From Streptomyces mirabilis (lineage in GTDB: Bacteria > Actinomycetota > Actinomycetes > Streptomycetales > Streptomycetaceae), in assembly GCF_039503195.1 (NCBI RefSeq), contig NZ_JBCJKP010000001.1, positions 6,882,001 through 6,946,000 of the forward strand: a DNA stretch of 64,000 bases, in the 5' to 3' direction. Positions 16,086-25,149 of the stretch are shown here, one piece after another (position 1 is the first letter of the stretch; each line of letters begins with the position of its first letter). The notes under the pieces were generated by a model. It ran no database searches. It saw nothing but the letters and a program-made list of their open reading frames with translations, and had not been told where the DNA came from. The position numbers and the translations under genes were made by a program.

Positions 16086-16113
16086 AAGCGCGCGGTTGCC
16101 GGATTTGGAGAGG

Positions 16114-16141
16114 GGGAATGTTTGTTGGATCCGGTAGTGTT
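16114..16141 (+). promoter_or_regulatory. SigR-like promoter in the rho leader
   Basis: GGGAAT at 16114-16119 and GTT at 16139-16141 are separated by 19 bases. The consensus for the disulphide-stress sigma factor SigR is GGAAT-N18-GTT, so the spacing is one base longer than the ideal. It lies about 330 bases before the rho start codon. Confidence 0.35.
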
Positions 16142-16473
16142 AACCTCAAGTCTGCACCCGACCCCACCATGGCGAGGTGCTTCGTGTCCCCGTCCGGGAC
16201 AACCATTCTTCCGGGAGCCTCCCAAACTGCTTTGTGCCATGCATTGGGTGCTATGCGCTGAGCAGTGCTGAGCACGCTCCGGAACCGGCGTGACCGTGCC
16301 GATGACACCGCAATTCAGTGCCACGGCTCCGGAATCGTCATCACCAGATATGTCTTCCGCCTCTTTGGCGGACCACCGCCCCGGCACGGTCCACACAGCA
16401 AGGACCAATGCCGGACAGCACAACCGGTCGCCGAGCCAGACAGGCCGACGTCCGCTCCAGGGAAGGACCCTTC
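16142..16473 (+). other. long untranslated leader region of rho
   Basis: The whole gap between thrB and rho is 388 bases. After the candidate promoter, about 330 bases carry no convincing gene. The sequence is less GC-rich than the surroundings and rich in CA/CC, as unstructured C-rich RNA that could bind Rho itself. Leader-dependent autoregulation of rho is known in other bacteria; here it is inference. Confidence 0.4.
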
Positions 16474-18518
16474 GTGAGCGACACCACCGATCTGATGGGC
16501 GCACGTGTCGAGGAGACCGCTGCCGCGCCCGCCACGGACGCCTCTGCCTCGCCTGCCTCCGGTGCCGGCTCCGGCGGCGCCGCGGTACCGGCCTTGAGGG
16601 CATGGTGCTGGCCGAGCTGCAGCAGGTCGCGTCCGGCCTCGGTATCAGGGGCACCGCGCGGATGCGCAAGAGCCAGCTGATCGAGGTCATCAAGGAGGCG
16701 CAGGCGGGCGGGGGTGCCCCGGCGAAGACCGCCGAGGCCGCCACCGAGACCAAGCCGAAGCGCCGGGCCACCTCCAAGGCCCGTACCGGCGACGACGCCG
16801 CTCCGGCCGCCGAGAAGAAGGCCGCCGAGAAGCCCGCGGCCGAGAAGGCCGTGGCCCAGCAGCAGATCGAGATCCCCGGCCAGCCGGCCAGCGACGACGC
16901 CCCCGCGGGTGAGCGCCGCCGTCGTCGTGCCGTGGCCGAGGCCGGCAGCCCCGAGACGGTCACCGCCGAGGCGAAGAGCGAGCCGAAGGCCGTCGCCGTC
17001 GAGGCCCCCGCCGAGACCAGGTCCGATGCCGGTGACGGCGTCGACGGTCGGCAGGGCCGCCGGGACCGCCGTGACCGCGGCGAGCGTGGCGACCGCGAGC
17101 GGGGCGGCCGTGACCGTGACCGCCGCGGTGGCAAGGGCGACGAGCAGCAGCAGGGCCAGGGCCAGGGCGGCGCCGGTCAGCAGCGTCAGGACCGTCAGGA
17201 CCGCCAGCAGCAGGGCGGCGGCCGTCAGGACCGTCAGGACCGCCAGCAGCGTGACAACGGCCCGCAGGACGACGACGACTTCGAGGGCGGCCGTCGCGGC
17301 CGTCGCGGGCGCTACCGCGACCGTCGGGGCCGTCGTGGCCGCGACGAGTTCGCCACCAACGAGCCGCAGCTCGCCGACGACGACGTCCTGATCCCCGTCG
17401 CGGGCATCCTGGACATCCTCGACAACTACGCGTTCATCCGTACGTCCGGCTACCTGCCGGGCCCGAACGACGTGTACGTCTCCCTCGCCCAGGTCCGCAA
17501 GAACGGTCTGCGCAAGGGTGACCACGTCACCGGCGCGGTCCGCCAGCCCAAGGAGGGCGAGCGCCGCGAGAAGTTCAACGCGCTCGTGCGCCTGGACTCC
17601 GTCAACGGCATGGCGCCCGAACACGGCCGCGGCCGCCCGGAGTTCAACAAGCTGACGCCGCTCTACCCGCAGGACCGCCTCCGCCTGGAGACGGACCCGG
17701 GCGTGCTGACGACCCGCATCATCGACCTCGTCGCACCGATCGGCAAGGGCCAGCGTGGTCTGATCGTGGCCCCGCCGAAGACCGGCAAGACCATGATCAT
17801 GCAGGCGATCGCCAACGCGATCACGCACAACAACCCCGAGTGCCACCTGATGGTCGTCCTGGTCGACGAGCGTCCGGAAGAGGTCACCGACATGCAGCGG
17901 TCGGTGAAGGGCGAGGTCATCTCCTCGACCTTCGACCGTCCGGCCGAGGACCACACCACGGTCGCCGAGCTCGCCATCGAGCGTGCCAAGCGCCTCGTGG
18001 AGCTGGGCCACGACGTCGTCGTCCTGCTCGACTCGATCACCCGTCTGGGCCGTGCGTACAACCTCGCCGCCCCGGCCTCCGGCCGCATCCTGTCCGGTGG
18101 TGTCGACTCGACGGCCCTCTACCCGCCGAAGCGCTTCTTCGGTGCCGCGCGCAACATCGAGGACGGCGGCTCGCTGACCATCCTCGCGACCGCGCTCGTC
18201 GACACCGGGTCCCGCATGGACGAGGTCATCTTCGAGGAGTTCAAGGGCACCGGCAACGCCGAGCTCAAGCTCGACCGGAAGCTCGCCGACAAGCGCATCT
18301 TCCCGGCGGTGGACGTCGACGCGTCCGGTACGCGTAAGGAAGAGATCCTGCTCGGCAGCGACGAGCTCGCCATCACCTGGAAGCTGCGTCGCGTGCTGCA
18401 CGCGCTCGACCAGCAGCAGGCGATCGAGCTGCTGCTCGACAAGATGAAGCAGACGAAGTCGAACGCCGAGTTCCTGCTGCAGATCCAGAAGACGACGCCG
18501 ATGCCGGGCAACGACTGA
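16474..18518 (+). CDS. rho: transcription termination factor Rho, with an apparent frameshift near 16572
   Basis: Rho is a hexameric RNA-dependent ATPase that ends transcription. GTG 16474 has an ideal ribosome site (GGAAGGA, 16461-16467) and opens [18 protein letters not shown], the expected Rho start. That frame runs out of homology at Ser (16570-16572). [17 protein letters not shown] continues in another frame from 16572, as if one C were missing. The corrected protein would be 681 aa. It has a Rho_N domain ([18 protein letters not shown]), a long Arg/Asp/Gln/Glu-rich insertion typical of actinobacteria, the RNA-binding core, Walker [10 protein letters not shown] and Walker [17 protein letters not shown]. 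If the shift is real, translation could start at ATG 16602 (638 aa). Confidence 0.9.
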
Positions 18519-18535
18519 CGACATCCGCACAGCTG

Positions 18536-18565
18536 AGGGCCGCTCCCCGTGACGGGGGCGGCCCT
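18536..18565 (+). terminator. terminator of rho
   Basis: The stem GGGCCGCTCCCC pairs with GGGGGCGGCCC (one G-U pair), with a short GTGAC loop, flanked by A before and TTTGTG after. It lies 18 bases after the rho stop. Confidence 0.75.
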
Positions 18566-18631
18566 TTGTGCTGCCTGGGACACATGTACGATCGCGCTCT
18601 CTTTCAACGTATGAGTCTCAGGGGGACTTGA

Positions 18632-20515
18632 GTGGATACCTCCATGTCCGGGCGCGGTCGTCACAGACGCCGGATACGCATCGCCGTGCCCGTCGCGGCG
18701 GCGGCTCTGGCGGCGGCCGTCGGGGGTGCGCTCCTGATGTCGTCGGCGAACGCCGCCACCGCGCAGCCGGCTCCGCTCGCCAAGACGAGCGGCACCTCGC
18801 CGAGCCTGGCCACGCTGGAGAAGCGGATCGGCGGGGCCATGGCGAGTGACGGCACGGCCGGACAGCCGACGAGTAAGTCCTCGCCGAGTGCGAGTGCGAG
18901 TGCGAGTACGGGTACGACAGGTACCGGCTCGGGCAAGACCGCGACCACCGGTACGAGCACAGGTGCGAGCGCGAACACGAGCGGCGCCTCCGTCGACCCG
19001 AAGATCATCGGCGGCACCACGACCACCATCACCACGGCGCCGTGGATGGCCCAGCTCTGGTACCTCGACGACAAGGGCACCAGCAACACCAGTGACGACG
19101 TCGGCTTCTTCTGCGGCGGCTCCGTCGTCTCGCCGACGAAGATCCTCACCGCCGCGCACTGCGTCAAGGGCTACGACTGGAAGGTCCACGGCGCCGTCGT
19201 GACCGGCACTTCTCAGCTTCCCTCGGCAGGTGGAACCGATCTGCACGGCGGCACCGCCACGTCCGTCCTGCGGCAGTGGAACCACCCCTCCTACAACGCG
19301 TCGACCGTCGACAACGACATCGCGGTCCTCACGCTGGACGGGCCCGTCAAGGCCAAGCCGATCCGGATGACGACGTCGGGCGACACCGCCTCGTACGCCT
19401 CCGGCACCAAGGCGACGCTCTACGGCTGGGGCCGCACCTCCTCGGCCACGCAGGACATCTCCGGGACCCTGAAGACGGCCACGCTGCCCATCAAGTCCGA
19501 CGCCACGTGCGGCGGCTACTACAAGGCCGAGTTCATCAAGGGCCACATGGTCTGCGCGGGCAACCCCGCGACCGGCAGCGACACCGGCACCACCTCCGCC
19601 TGCAACGGCGACTCCGGCGGCCCGCTGATCGTCGGCGGCCGCGTCGTGGGCGTCGTCTCCTGGGGCGTGGTGGACTGCGTCGAGAAGGGCGCGTACAGCG
19701 TCTTCACCAAGGTCAGCACGTACGTCGGTGCCGCCTACCCGCGCGTCGACGACACGAACCTGAGCGGTGACCACAAGGCCGACCTGTTCGTCCGCAACTC
19801 CTCCACCAAGACGCTGTACGAGAAGGACTCCAACGGGACCTCGTTCGGCGCCCGGCAGTCGTGGGGCGGCTGGAGCGCGTCGAACGTCGTCCTGCAGACG
19901 GACCTGGACCGGGACGGCTACCAGGACGTCGTCGAGCGCCGCACCTCCAACGGCGACATCCACTGGTGGCACTACCTGCCGTCCACGGGCAAGTGGGCCG
20001 ACACCAAGCTCTTCAGCGACTGGAAGACCCGCACCCGCGTCGTCGCCCCGGGCGACGTCACCGGTGACGCCCTGCCCGACCTCCTCTCGGTCGACTCCGG
20101 CGGCGTCCTGTGGATCTACCCGGGCAAGGGCAACGGCACCTTCTCGGCCCGCGTCAAGGTGAGCTCCGGCTGGAACCAGTACAACTCCCTGCGCGCCCAT
20201 GGCGACTTCACCGGCGACGGCAAGGCCGACCTGATCGCGCGCAGCACCACCGGCTCGTACGTCTACCTCTTCAAGGGCACCGGCAACGCGGGCTCCGGCG
20301 CGTTCTCCAGCCGGATCAAGGTGCGCACCTGGGCCGGCTACAACGCCTTCGACGCGGTGGGCGACGTGACCGGTGACGGCAAGGCCGACTTCCTGGCCCG
20401 TACGCCCGCCGGCACGCTCTACCTCTACCCCGGTACGGGCAAGGCGACCAGCGAGATCTTTGCCACAGCCATCAAGATCGGCACTGATTTCAAGCAGTAC
20501 GACATCTTCGGCTGA
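18632..20515 (+). CDS. secreted trypsin-like serine protease with C-terminal FG-GAP/VCBS repeats
   Basis: This 627-aa exported protein starts at GTG 18632 after GGGGGA. The N terminus is strongly basic (GRGRHRRRIR) and is followed by a hydrophobic helix ending SSANAATA, a long Sec or Tat-like signal peptide. A Ser/Thr/Gly linker (about 80-125) precedes an S1 peptidase domain. The catalytic triad is His in TAAHC, Asp in DNDIAVLTL and Ser in GDSGGPLIV. The C-terminal 260 residues hold at least four FG-GAP-type repeats, such as DFTGDGKADLIAR and DVTGDGKADFLAR, which bind Ca2+ and often form a beta-propeller. It probably acts outside the cell on proteins. Its own leader follows the rho terminator. 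Confidence 0.88.
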   Translation: MDTSMSGRGRHRRRIRIAVPVAAAALAAAVGGALLMSSANAATAQPAPLAKTSGTSPSLATLEKRIGGAMASDGTAGQPTSKSSPSASASASTGTTGTGSGKTATTGTSTGASANTSGASVDPKIIGGTTTTITTAPWMAQLWYLDDKGTSNTSDDVGFFCGGSVVSPTKILTAAHCVKGYDWKVHGAVVTGTSQLPSAGGTDLHGGTATSVLRQWNHPSYNASTVDNDIAVLTLDGPVKAKPIRMTTSGDTASYASGTKATLYGWGRTSSATQDISGTLKTATLPIKSDATCGGYYKAEFIKGHMVCAGNPATGSDTGTTSACNGDSGGPLIVGGRVVGVVSWGVVDCVEKGAYSVFTKVSTYVGAAYPRVDDTNLSGDHKADLFVRNSSTKTLYEKDSNGTSFGARQSWGGWSASNVVLQTDLDRDGYQDVVERRTSNGDIHWWHYLPSTGKWADTKLFSDWKTRTRVVAPGDVTGDALPDLLSVDSGGVLWIYPGKGNGTFSARVKVSSGWNQYNSLRAHGDFTGDGKADLIARSTTGSYVYLFKGTGNAGSGAFSSRIKVRTWAGYNAFDAVGDVTGDGKADFLARTPAGTLYLYPGTGKATSEIFATAIKIGTDFKQYDIFG

Positions 20516-20522
20516 AATCGCA

Positions 20523-20593
20523 GGTGAGCGGGGTTTCCCCGAACTCACCCGTCACGCACTGTGCCCATCGCGCCACGCGGTGGGCACAGTGCG
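20523..20593 (+). terminator. two tandem hairpins after the protease gene
   Basis: The first hairpin is GGTGAGCGGGG closing on TTT with CCCCGAACTCACC (20523-20549). The second is a perfect 13-bp stem, CGCACTGTGCCCA (20555-20567) with TGGGCACAGTGCG (20581-20593). Together they form a double terminator between the protease and the LCP gene. Confidence 0.7.
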
Positions 20594-20723
20594 TTGTGCA
20601 ACCCTTGCCCGAGTTTCCCCGTCTGACCGTACGGAGCGACCATGAGGAACTACATGGCGCACCGGACCGGGCTTGGCCCTGAAAGCAGGGGGTAACCGAC
20701 CGCAGCGAGGACAAGAGGAGCCC

Positions 20724-21860
20724 ATGTCTGCCGAGAGCATGCCGGAACCCGGCACACCGGGTGATCCCGGAACGAGCGCCCCGCGAGGCCGCGCGAAGGG
20801 CAGCCGCCGCAAGCCGCGCAGCACGCGCAGCAAGGCCCTGCTCATCACGGCCTGGACCGCGGCGGGCATCGTGGTGCTGGGGGGCACCGGCGCCGGGTAC
20901 CTGTACTTCAAGCTCAACGGCAACATCAAGACCGTCGACATCAACCAGGCCCTCGGTACCGACCGGCCGCTGAAGGTCGACAACGGCTCCGAGAACATCC
21001 TGGTCCTGGGCTCCGACACCCGCTCCGGCAGCAACAAGAAGCTGGGCGGCGGCACCGACGACGGCAGCGCCCGCTCGGACACGGCGATGATCGTGCACCT
21101 ATACGAGGGCCACAAGAAGGCCAGCGTGGTCTCCATACCCCGCGACACCCTCGTCCCGCGCCCCTCCTGCACCGACGCCAAGGGTGTCACCCACGCCGCC
21201 GCGACCGGCGTGATGTTCAACTCCGCGTACTCCACCGGCGGCGCCGCCTGCGCGGTGAAGACCGTCGAATCCATGTCCGGTATCCGCATGGACCACTACA
21301 TCGAGGTCGACTTCAGCGGCTTCCAGAAGCTCATCGACGACCTCGACGGTGTTCGGGTGACCACCACCAAGAACATCAAGGACCCCGACAGCCATCTGAA
21401 CCTGACCGCCGGCACGCACACCCTCGACGGACAGCAGGCGCTCGGCCTCGTCCGCACCCGGCACGGCGTCGGCGACGGCTCCGACCTCGGCCGCATCCAG
21501 CTCCAGCAGGCGTTCATCAAGGCCCTGGTCAACCAGGTCAAGCACATCGGCGTGCTGTCCAGCCCCACGAAGCTGTACGACCTCGCCGACACCGCGACCA
21601 AGACCGTCACGACCGACTCCGACCTCGGCACGGTCAAGAACCTCGCGTCCTTCGCCAACGGTCTCAAGGGCATCAGCTCGTCGAACATGAACATGGTGAC
21701 GATGCCGGTCCAGTACGACAGCGCGGACGCCAACCGCGTCCTCGTCGACAAGGCCAAGGCGCAGCTGGTGTGGACCGCCCTGAAGAACGACCGCGCGATC
21801 CCGAAGGCGGCCACGAAGGGCACGGCCACGGGCACCGCGAAGGGCGTCGTCAGCTCGTAG
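20724..21860 (+). CDS. LytR-CpsA-Psr (LCP) family cell-wall glycopolymer ligase
   Basis: This 378-aa membrane-anchored protein starts at ATG 20724 after AGAGGAG. A basic cytoplasmic N terminus (about 1-42) leads to one membrane helix (about 43-65, [20 protein letters not shown]). The extracellular LCP domain shows [56 protein letters not shown] and [13 protein letters not shown]. The Arg and Asp residues in these blocks bind the pyrophosphate lipid donor. LCP enzymes attach teichoic-acid-like or other glycopolymers to peptidoglycan. A WecA/TagO-like enzyme that could start such polymers lies 6 kb downstream. Confidence 0.9.
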   Translation: MSAESMPEPGTPGDPGTSAPRGRAKGSRRKPRSTRSKALLITAWTAAGIVVLGGTGAGYLYFKLNGNIKTVDINQALGTDRPLKVDNGSENILVLGSDTRSGSNKKLGGGTDDGSARSDTAMIVHLYEGHKKASVVSIPRDTLVPRPSCTDAKGVTHAAATGVMFNSAYSTGGAACAVKTVESMSGIRMDHYIEVDFSGFQKLIDDLDGVRVTTTKNIKDPDSHLNLTAGTHTLDGQQALGLVRTRHGVGDGSDLGRIQLQQAFIKALVNQVKHIGVLSSPTKLYDLADTATKTVTTDSDLGTVKNLASFANGLKGISSSNMNMVTMPVQYDSADANRVLVDKAKAQLVWTALKNDRAIPKAATKGTATGTAKGVVSS

Positions 21861-21914
21861 CTGCGCCGGTACGGAGGCCGCGCCGAGGGCCGTACGAGCC
21901 CCGTACACAGGCTC

Positions 21915-21941
21915 GGGAATAGATCGCCCAAGCCCCCGGTT
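21915..21941 (+). promoter_or_regulatory. SigR-type promoter of rpmE
   Basis: GGGAAT at 21915-21920 is followed by exactly 18 bases and then GTT at 21939-21941. This is the full consensus (GGGAAT-N18-GTT) for SigR, the thiol-oxidative-stress sigma factor. rpmE is, from the literature on S. coelicolor, a SigR target. The start codon lies about 100 bases downstream. Confidence 0.85.
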
Positions 21942-22044
21942 TTGGGGGATGGCGCCAGTCCTGGCAGACTGGTACGTCGGCTCCGGTTCACGCACCCGCA
22001 TCCCGCGGTGGCGACCCGGCGCCCTCCCGAAACTAGGAGACACC

Positions 22045-22266
22045 TTGAAGCGCGACATCCACCCCGAGTACGTCGAGACGCAGGTCAGCTGCACCTGTGG
22101 CGCGTCGTTCACCACCCGTAGCACGATCTCCAGCGGCTCCATCCGCGCCGAGGTCTGCTCCGAGTGCCACCCGTTCTACACGGGCAAGCAGAAGATCCTC
22201 GACACCGGTGGCCGCGTGGCCCGCTTCGAGGCCCGCTTCGGCAAGGCTGCCGCTGCCAAGAAGTAG
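22045..22266 (+). CDS. rpmE: 50S ribosomal protein L31 (zinc-binding form)
   Basis: This 73-aa ribosomal protein starts at TTG 22045, with AGGAGA 4 bases upstream. The reading [19 protein letters not shown] matches L31. Cysteines in CTCG (about 16 and 18) and CSEC (about 37 and 40) mark the zinc-binding (C+) form. A zinc-free paralogue is normally elsewhere in Streptomyces. The thiol-bound zinc and the SigR promoter fit together: oxidation would release zinc and damage this protein. Confidence 0.95.
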   Translation: MKRDIHPEYVETQVSCTCGASFTTRSTISSGSIRAEVCSECHPFYTGKQKILDTGGRVARFEARFGKAAAAKK

Positions 22267-22275
22267 CGAGCCCAC

Positions 22276-22323
22276 AGCGCCGGTCTTCGGCGTCCCCGGC
22301 ACGGGGGCGCCGGGACCGGCGCT
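22276..22323 (+). terminator. terminator of rpmE
   Basis: AGCGCCGGTC (22276-22285) pairs with GACCGGCGCT (22314-22323). Inside, CGGCGTCCCC pairs with GGGGGCGCCG, giving a long, almost unbroken stem. TTTGCGG follows. Confidence 0.75.
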
Positions 22324-22403
22324 TTGCGGTGCAGCCCCCACATTCGTCTTACCTACGTCCCTGAGCCCATGATGGAGCTGGGGACAGTCCATTGGAGCCG
22401 GAG

Positions 22404-23480
22404 ATGTTCGAGGCGGTCGAGGAACTGATCGGCGAGCACGCCGATCTGGAGAAGAAGCTCGCTGACCCGTCGGTCCACGCCGACCAGGCCAACGCACGCA
22501 AGCTGAACAAGCGCTACGCCGAGCTGACCCCGATCGTCGCGACGTACCGCTCCTGGAAGCAGACCGGGGACGACATCGGCACGGCGAAGGAGTTCGCCGC
22601 CGACGATCCCGACTTCGTGGCCGAGGTCAAGGAACTGGAGAAGCAGCGCGAGGAGCTCACCGAGAAGCTCCGCCTGCTGCTGGTCCCGCGCGACCCCAGC
22701 GACGACAAGGACGTCATCCTCGAGATCAAGGCGGGCGCGGGCGGCGACGAGTCGGCCCTGTTCGCCGGCGACCTGCTGCGCATGTACCTGCGCTACGCCG
22801 AGCGCGTCGGCTGGAAGACCGAGATCATCGACTCCACCGAGTCCGAGCTCGGCGGTTACAAGGACGTCCAGGTCGCGGTGAAGACCAAGGGCGGCCAGGG
22901 TGCCACCGAGCCCGGTCAGGGTGTCTGGGCGCGCCTGAAGTACGAGGGCGGGGTGCACCGCGTGCAGCGGGTGCCCTCGACCGAGTCGCAGGGCCGTATC
23001 CACACCTCCGCGGCCGGTGTGCTGGTCACGCCCGAGGCCGAGGAGGTCGACGTCGAGATCCACGCGAACGACCTGCGCATCGACGTCTACCGTTCGTCGG
23101 GCCCCGGCGGCCAGTCCGTCAACACGACCGACTCCGCGGTGCGCATCACGCACATTCCGACCGGAGTCGTCGCCTCCTGCCAGAACGAGAAGAGCCAGCT
23201 GCAGAACAAGGAGCAGGCGATGCGTATCCTGCGCTCCAGGCTCCTCGCCGCGGCGCAGGAGGAAGCGGAGCGTGAGGCCGCGGACGCCCGCCGCAGCCAG
23301 GTCCGCACCGTCGACCGCTCCGAGAAGATCCGCACGTACAACTTCCCGGAGAACCGCATCTCGGACCACCGCGTCGGATTCAAGGCGTACAACTTGGACC
23401 AGGTGCTCGACGGGGACCTCGACGCGATGATCCAGGCGTGCGTCGACGCCGACTCGGCCGCGAAGCTCGCGGCCGCGTAA
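22404..23480 (+). CDS. prfA: peptide chain release factor 1
   Basis: This 358-aa factor ends translation at UAA and UAG. The start [19 protein letters not shown] at ATG 22404 fits the family and has GGAG 6 bases upstream. TTG 22392 is a weaker choice. The stop-codon reading motif appears as PST in RVPSTESQG rather than PAT or PVT. The peptidyl-hydrolysis motif is GGQ in [14 protein letters not shown] at about residues 234-236. prmC, which methylates that Gln, follows 122 bases later. Confidence 0.96.
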   Translation: MFEAVEELIGEHADLEKKLADPSVHADQANARKLNKRYAELTPIVATYRSWKQTGDDIGTAKEFAADDPDFVAEVKELEKQREELTEKLRLLLVPRDPSDDKDVILEIKAGAGGDESALFAGDLLRMYLRYAERVGWKTEIIDSTESELGGYKDVQVAVKTKGGQGATEPGQGVWARLKYEGGVHRVQRVPSTESQGRIHTSAAGVLVTPEAEEVDVEIHANDLRIDVYRSSGPGGQSVNTTDSAVRITHIPTGVVASCQNEKSQLQNKEQAMRILRSRLLAAAQEEAEREAADARRSQVRTVDRSEKIRTYNFPENRISDHRVGFKAYNLDQVLDGDLDAMIQACVDADSAAKLAAA

Positions 23481-23481
23481 G

Positions 23482-23528
23482 GCGGAACGGCGGACGGCCG
23501 AACGGCGCAACGGCCGGACGGCCGGACG
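23482..23528. repeat. short degenerate tandem repeat between prfA and prmC
   Basis: Six to seven units of the 8-9-base pattern (R)ACGGC(S)G follow one another just after the prfA stop. Adjacent units can pair with each other (GGCCG with CGGCC). It may be a slippage product or a weak RNA structure. Confidence 0.5.
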
Positions 23529-23602
23529 CAGCTTTGTGAGGCCGTACCCGTAAGCCCTGCTCGTCAAGCCGTACGACAACAGCTCAGCCCCGGAGGACCA
23601 GC

Positions 23603-24448
23603 GTGAACCTGCTGCTCGCGGAAGTGGCCCAGGCCACCCAGCGGCTGGCCGACGCCGGCGTGCCCTCGCCGCGCAACGACGCGGAGGAGCTCGCCGCCTT
23701 CGTGCACGGCGTGAAGCGGGGCGAGCTGCACACCGTCAAGGACGTGGACTTCGACGCCCGCTACTGGGAGGTGACCGCGCGCCGCGAGGCCCGCGAGCCG
23801 CTCCAGCACATCACCGGGCACGCCTACTTCCGCTATCTGGAACTCCAGGTGGGCCCCGGGGTGTTCGTCCCGCGTCCGGAGACGGAGTCCGTCGTCGGCT
23901 GGGCCATAGACGCCGTCCGCGCGATGGATGTCGTCGAGCCGCTGATCGTCGACCTGTGCACCGGCTCGGGCGCCATCGCGCTCGCGCTCGCGCAGGAGGT
24001 CCCGCGCTCCCGCGTACATGCCGTGGAGCTGTCCGAGGACGCCCTCCAGTGGACGCGCAAGAACGTCGAGGGGTCCAGGGTCGACCTGCGCCAGGGAGAC
24101 GCCCTGGAGGCCTTCAGGGACCTCGACGGCCAGGTGGACCTGGTGATCTCCAACCCGCCGTACATCCCGCTCACGGAATGGGAGTACGTGGCGCCGGAGG
24201 CCCGGGACTACGATCCCGAACTCGCCCTGTTCTCGGGCGAGGACGGACTGGACCTCATCCGTGGCATCGAGCGCACGGCGCACCGGCTGCTGCGCCCCGG
24301 CGGCGTCGTCGTCATCGAGCACGCCGACACCCAGGGCGGGCAGGTGCCGTGGATCTTCACCGAGGAGCGGGGCTGGGCCGACGCGGCCGATCACCCCGAC
24401 CTCAACAACCGGCCGCGGTTCGCGACCGCCCGCAAGGCGATGCCGTGA
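23603..24448 (+). CDS. prmC: peptide chain release factor N5-glutamine methyltransferase
   Basis: This 281-aa methyltransferase modifies the Gln of the GGQ motif in release factors. An N-terminal helical domain (1-75) is followed by a Rossmann-like domain with VDLCTGSGAIALALA (AdoMet loop, about 117-130). The active-site motif is VISNPPYIPL at about 180-189. GTG 23603 follows GGAGGACCAGC. The family length is about 280, so the start fits. It is grouped with prfA and tsaC in a translation-fidelity cluster. Confidence 0.95.
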   Translation: MNLLLAEVAQATQRLADAGVPSPRNDAEELAAFVHGVKRGELHTVKDVDFDARYWEVTARREAREPLQHITGHAYFRYLELQVGPGVFVPRPETESVVGWAIDAVRAMDVVEPLIVDLCTGSGAIALALAQEVPRSRVHAVELSEDALQWTRKNVEGSRVDLRQGDALEAFRDLDGQVDLVISNPPYIPLTEWEYVAPEARDYDPELALFSGEDGLDLIRGIERTAHRLLRPGGVVVIEHADTQGGQVPWIFTEERGWADAADHPDLNNRPRFATARKAMP

Positions 24449-24501
24449 GCGCGCGCATCGTGACCCCCAGCCAGCAGTACGTGTACGAGGAGGCCCGCTA
24501 A

Positions 24502-25149
24502 ATGGCACGGCGATACGACACCAACGACGCGACCGACCGCATCACCGGTCTGCGTGAGGCCGCGTCCGCCGTTCGCCGTGGCGAGCTGGTGGTCCTCCCG
24601 ACGGACACGGTGTACGGCATCGGCGCCGACGCGTTCACCTCGGAAGCCGTCGCCGACCTCCTCGAGGCCAAGGGCCGGGGCCGCAACATGCCCACCCCTG
24701 TCCTCATCGGCTCCCCGAACACCCTGCACGGCCTCGTCACGGACTTCTCCGAGATGGCCTGGGAGCTCGTCGACGCGTTCTGGCCGGGTGCGCTCACCCT
24801 CGTCGCCAAGCACCAGCCGTCCCTGCAGTGGGACTTGGGCGACACCCGGGGCACGGTGGCCATCCGTATGCCGCTGCATCCGGTCGCCATCGAACTGCTG
24901 ACGGAGGTCGGCCCGATGGCCGTCTCCTCCGCGAACCTCACGGGCCACCCGGCGCCGGAGGACTGTGACGCCGCGCAGGAGATGCTCGGCGACTCCGTCT
25001 CCGTGTACCTCGACGGCGGTCCGACCCCCGGCAACGTTCCCTCCTCCATCGTCGACGTCACCGGCAAGGTGCCGGTCCTGCTGCGTGCGGGTGCGCTGTC
25101 GGCGGAGGAGCTCCGGAAGGTCGTACCCGACCTCGAGGTGGCGAATTGA
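24502..25149 (+). CDS. tsaC: L-threonylcarbamoyladenylate synthase (TsaC/YrdC/Sua5 family)
   Basis: This 215-aa enzyme makes threonylcarbamoyl-AMP from threonine, bicarbonate and ATP, the first step of the t6A modification at tRNA position 37. The family motifs are VVLPTDTVYGIGADAF, KGRGRNMPTPVLIGS and PMAVSSANLTGHPAP. The Sua5 C-terminal domain is absent, so it is the short TsaC type. ATG 24502 follows GGAGG. Its TGA overlaps the TTG start of the next gene. Confidence 0.93.
   Translation: MARRYDTNDATDRITGLREAASAVRRGELVVLPTDTVYGIGADAFTSEAVADLLEAKGRGRNMPTPVLIGSPNTLHGLVTDFSEMAWELVDAFWPGALTLVAKHQPSLQWDLGDTRGTVAIRMPLHPVAIELLTEVGPMAVSSANLTGHPAPEDCDAAQEMLGDSVSVYLDGGPTPGNVPSSIVDVTGKVPVLLRAGALSAEELRKVVPDLEVAN

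Noticed and set aside
16341-18530. Long open frame (729 codons) antisense to rho
   Set aside because: Rho motifs on the plus strand are unambiguous. The antisense product is a Val/Leu/Asp-rich composition artefact.
24445-24501. 18-codon frame (GTG start) overlapping the prmC stop
   Set aside because: It has no ribosome site of its own, and the GGAGG within it serves tsaC.
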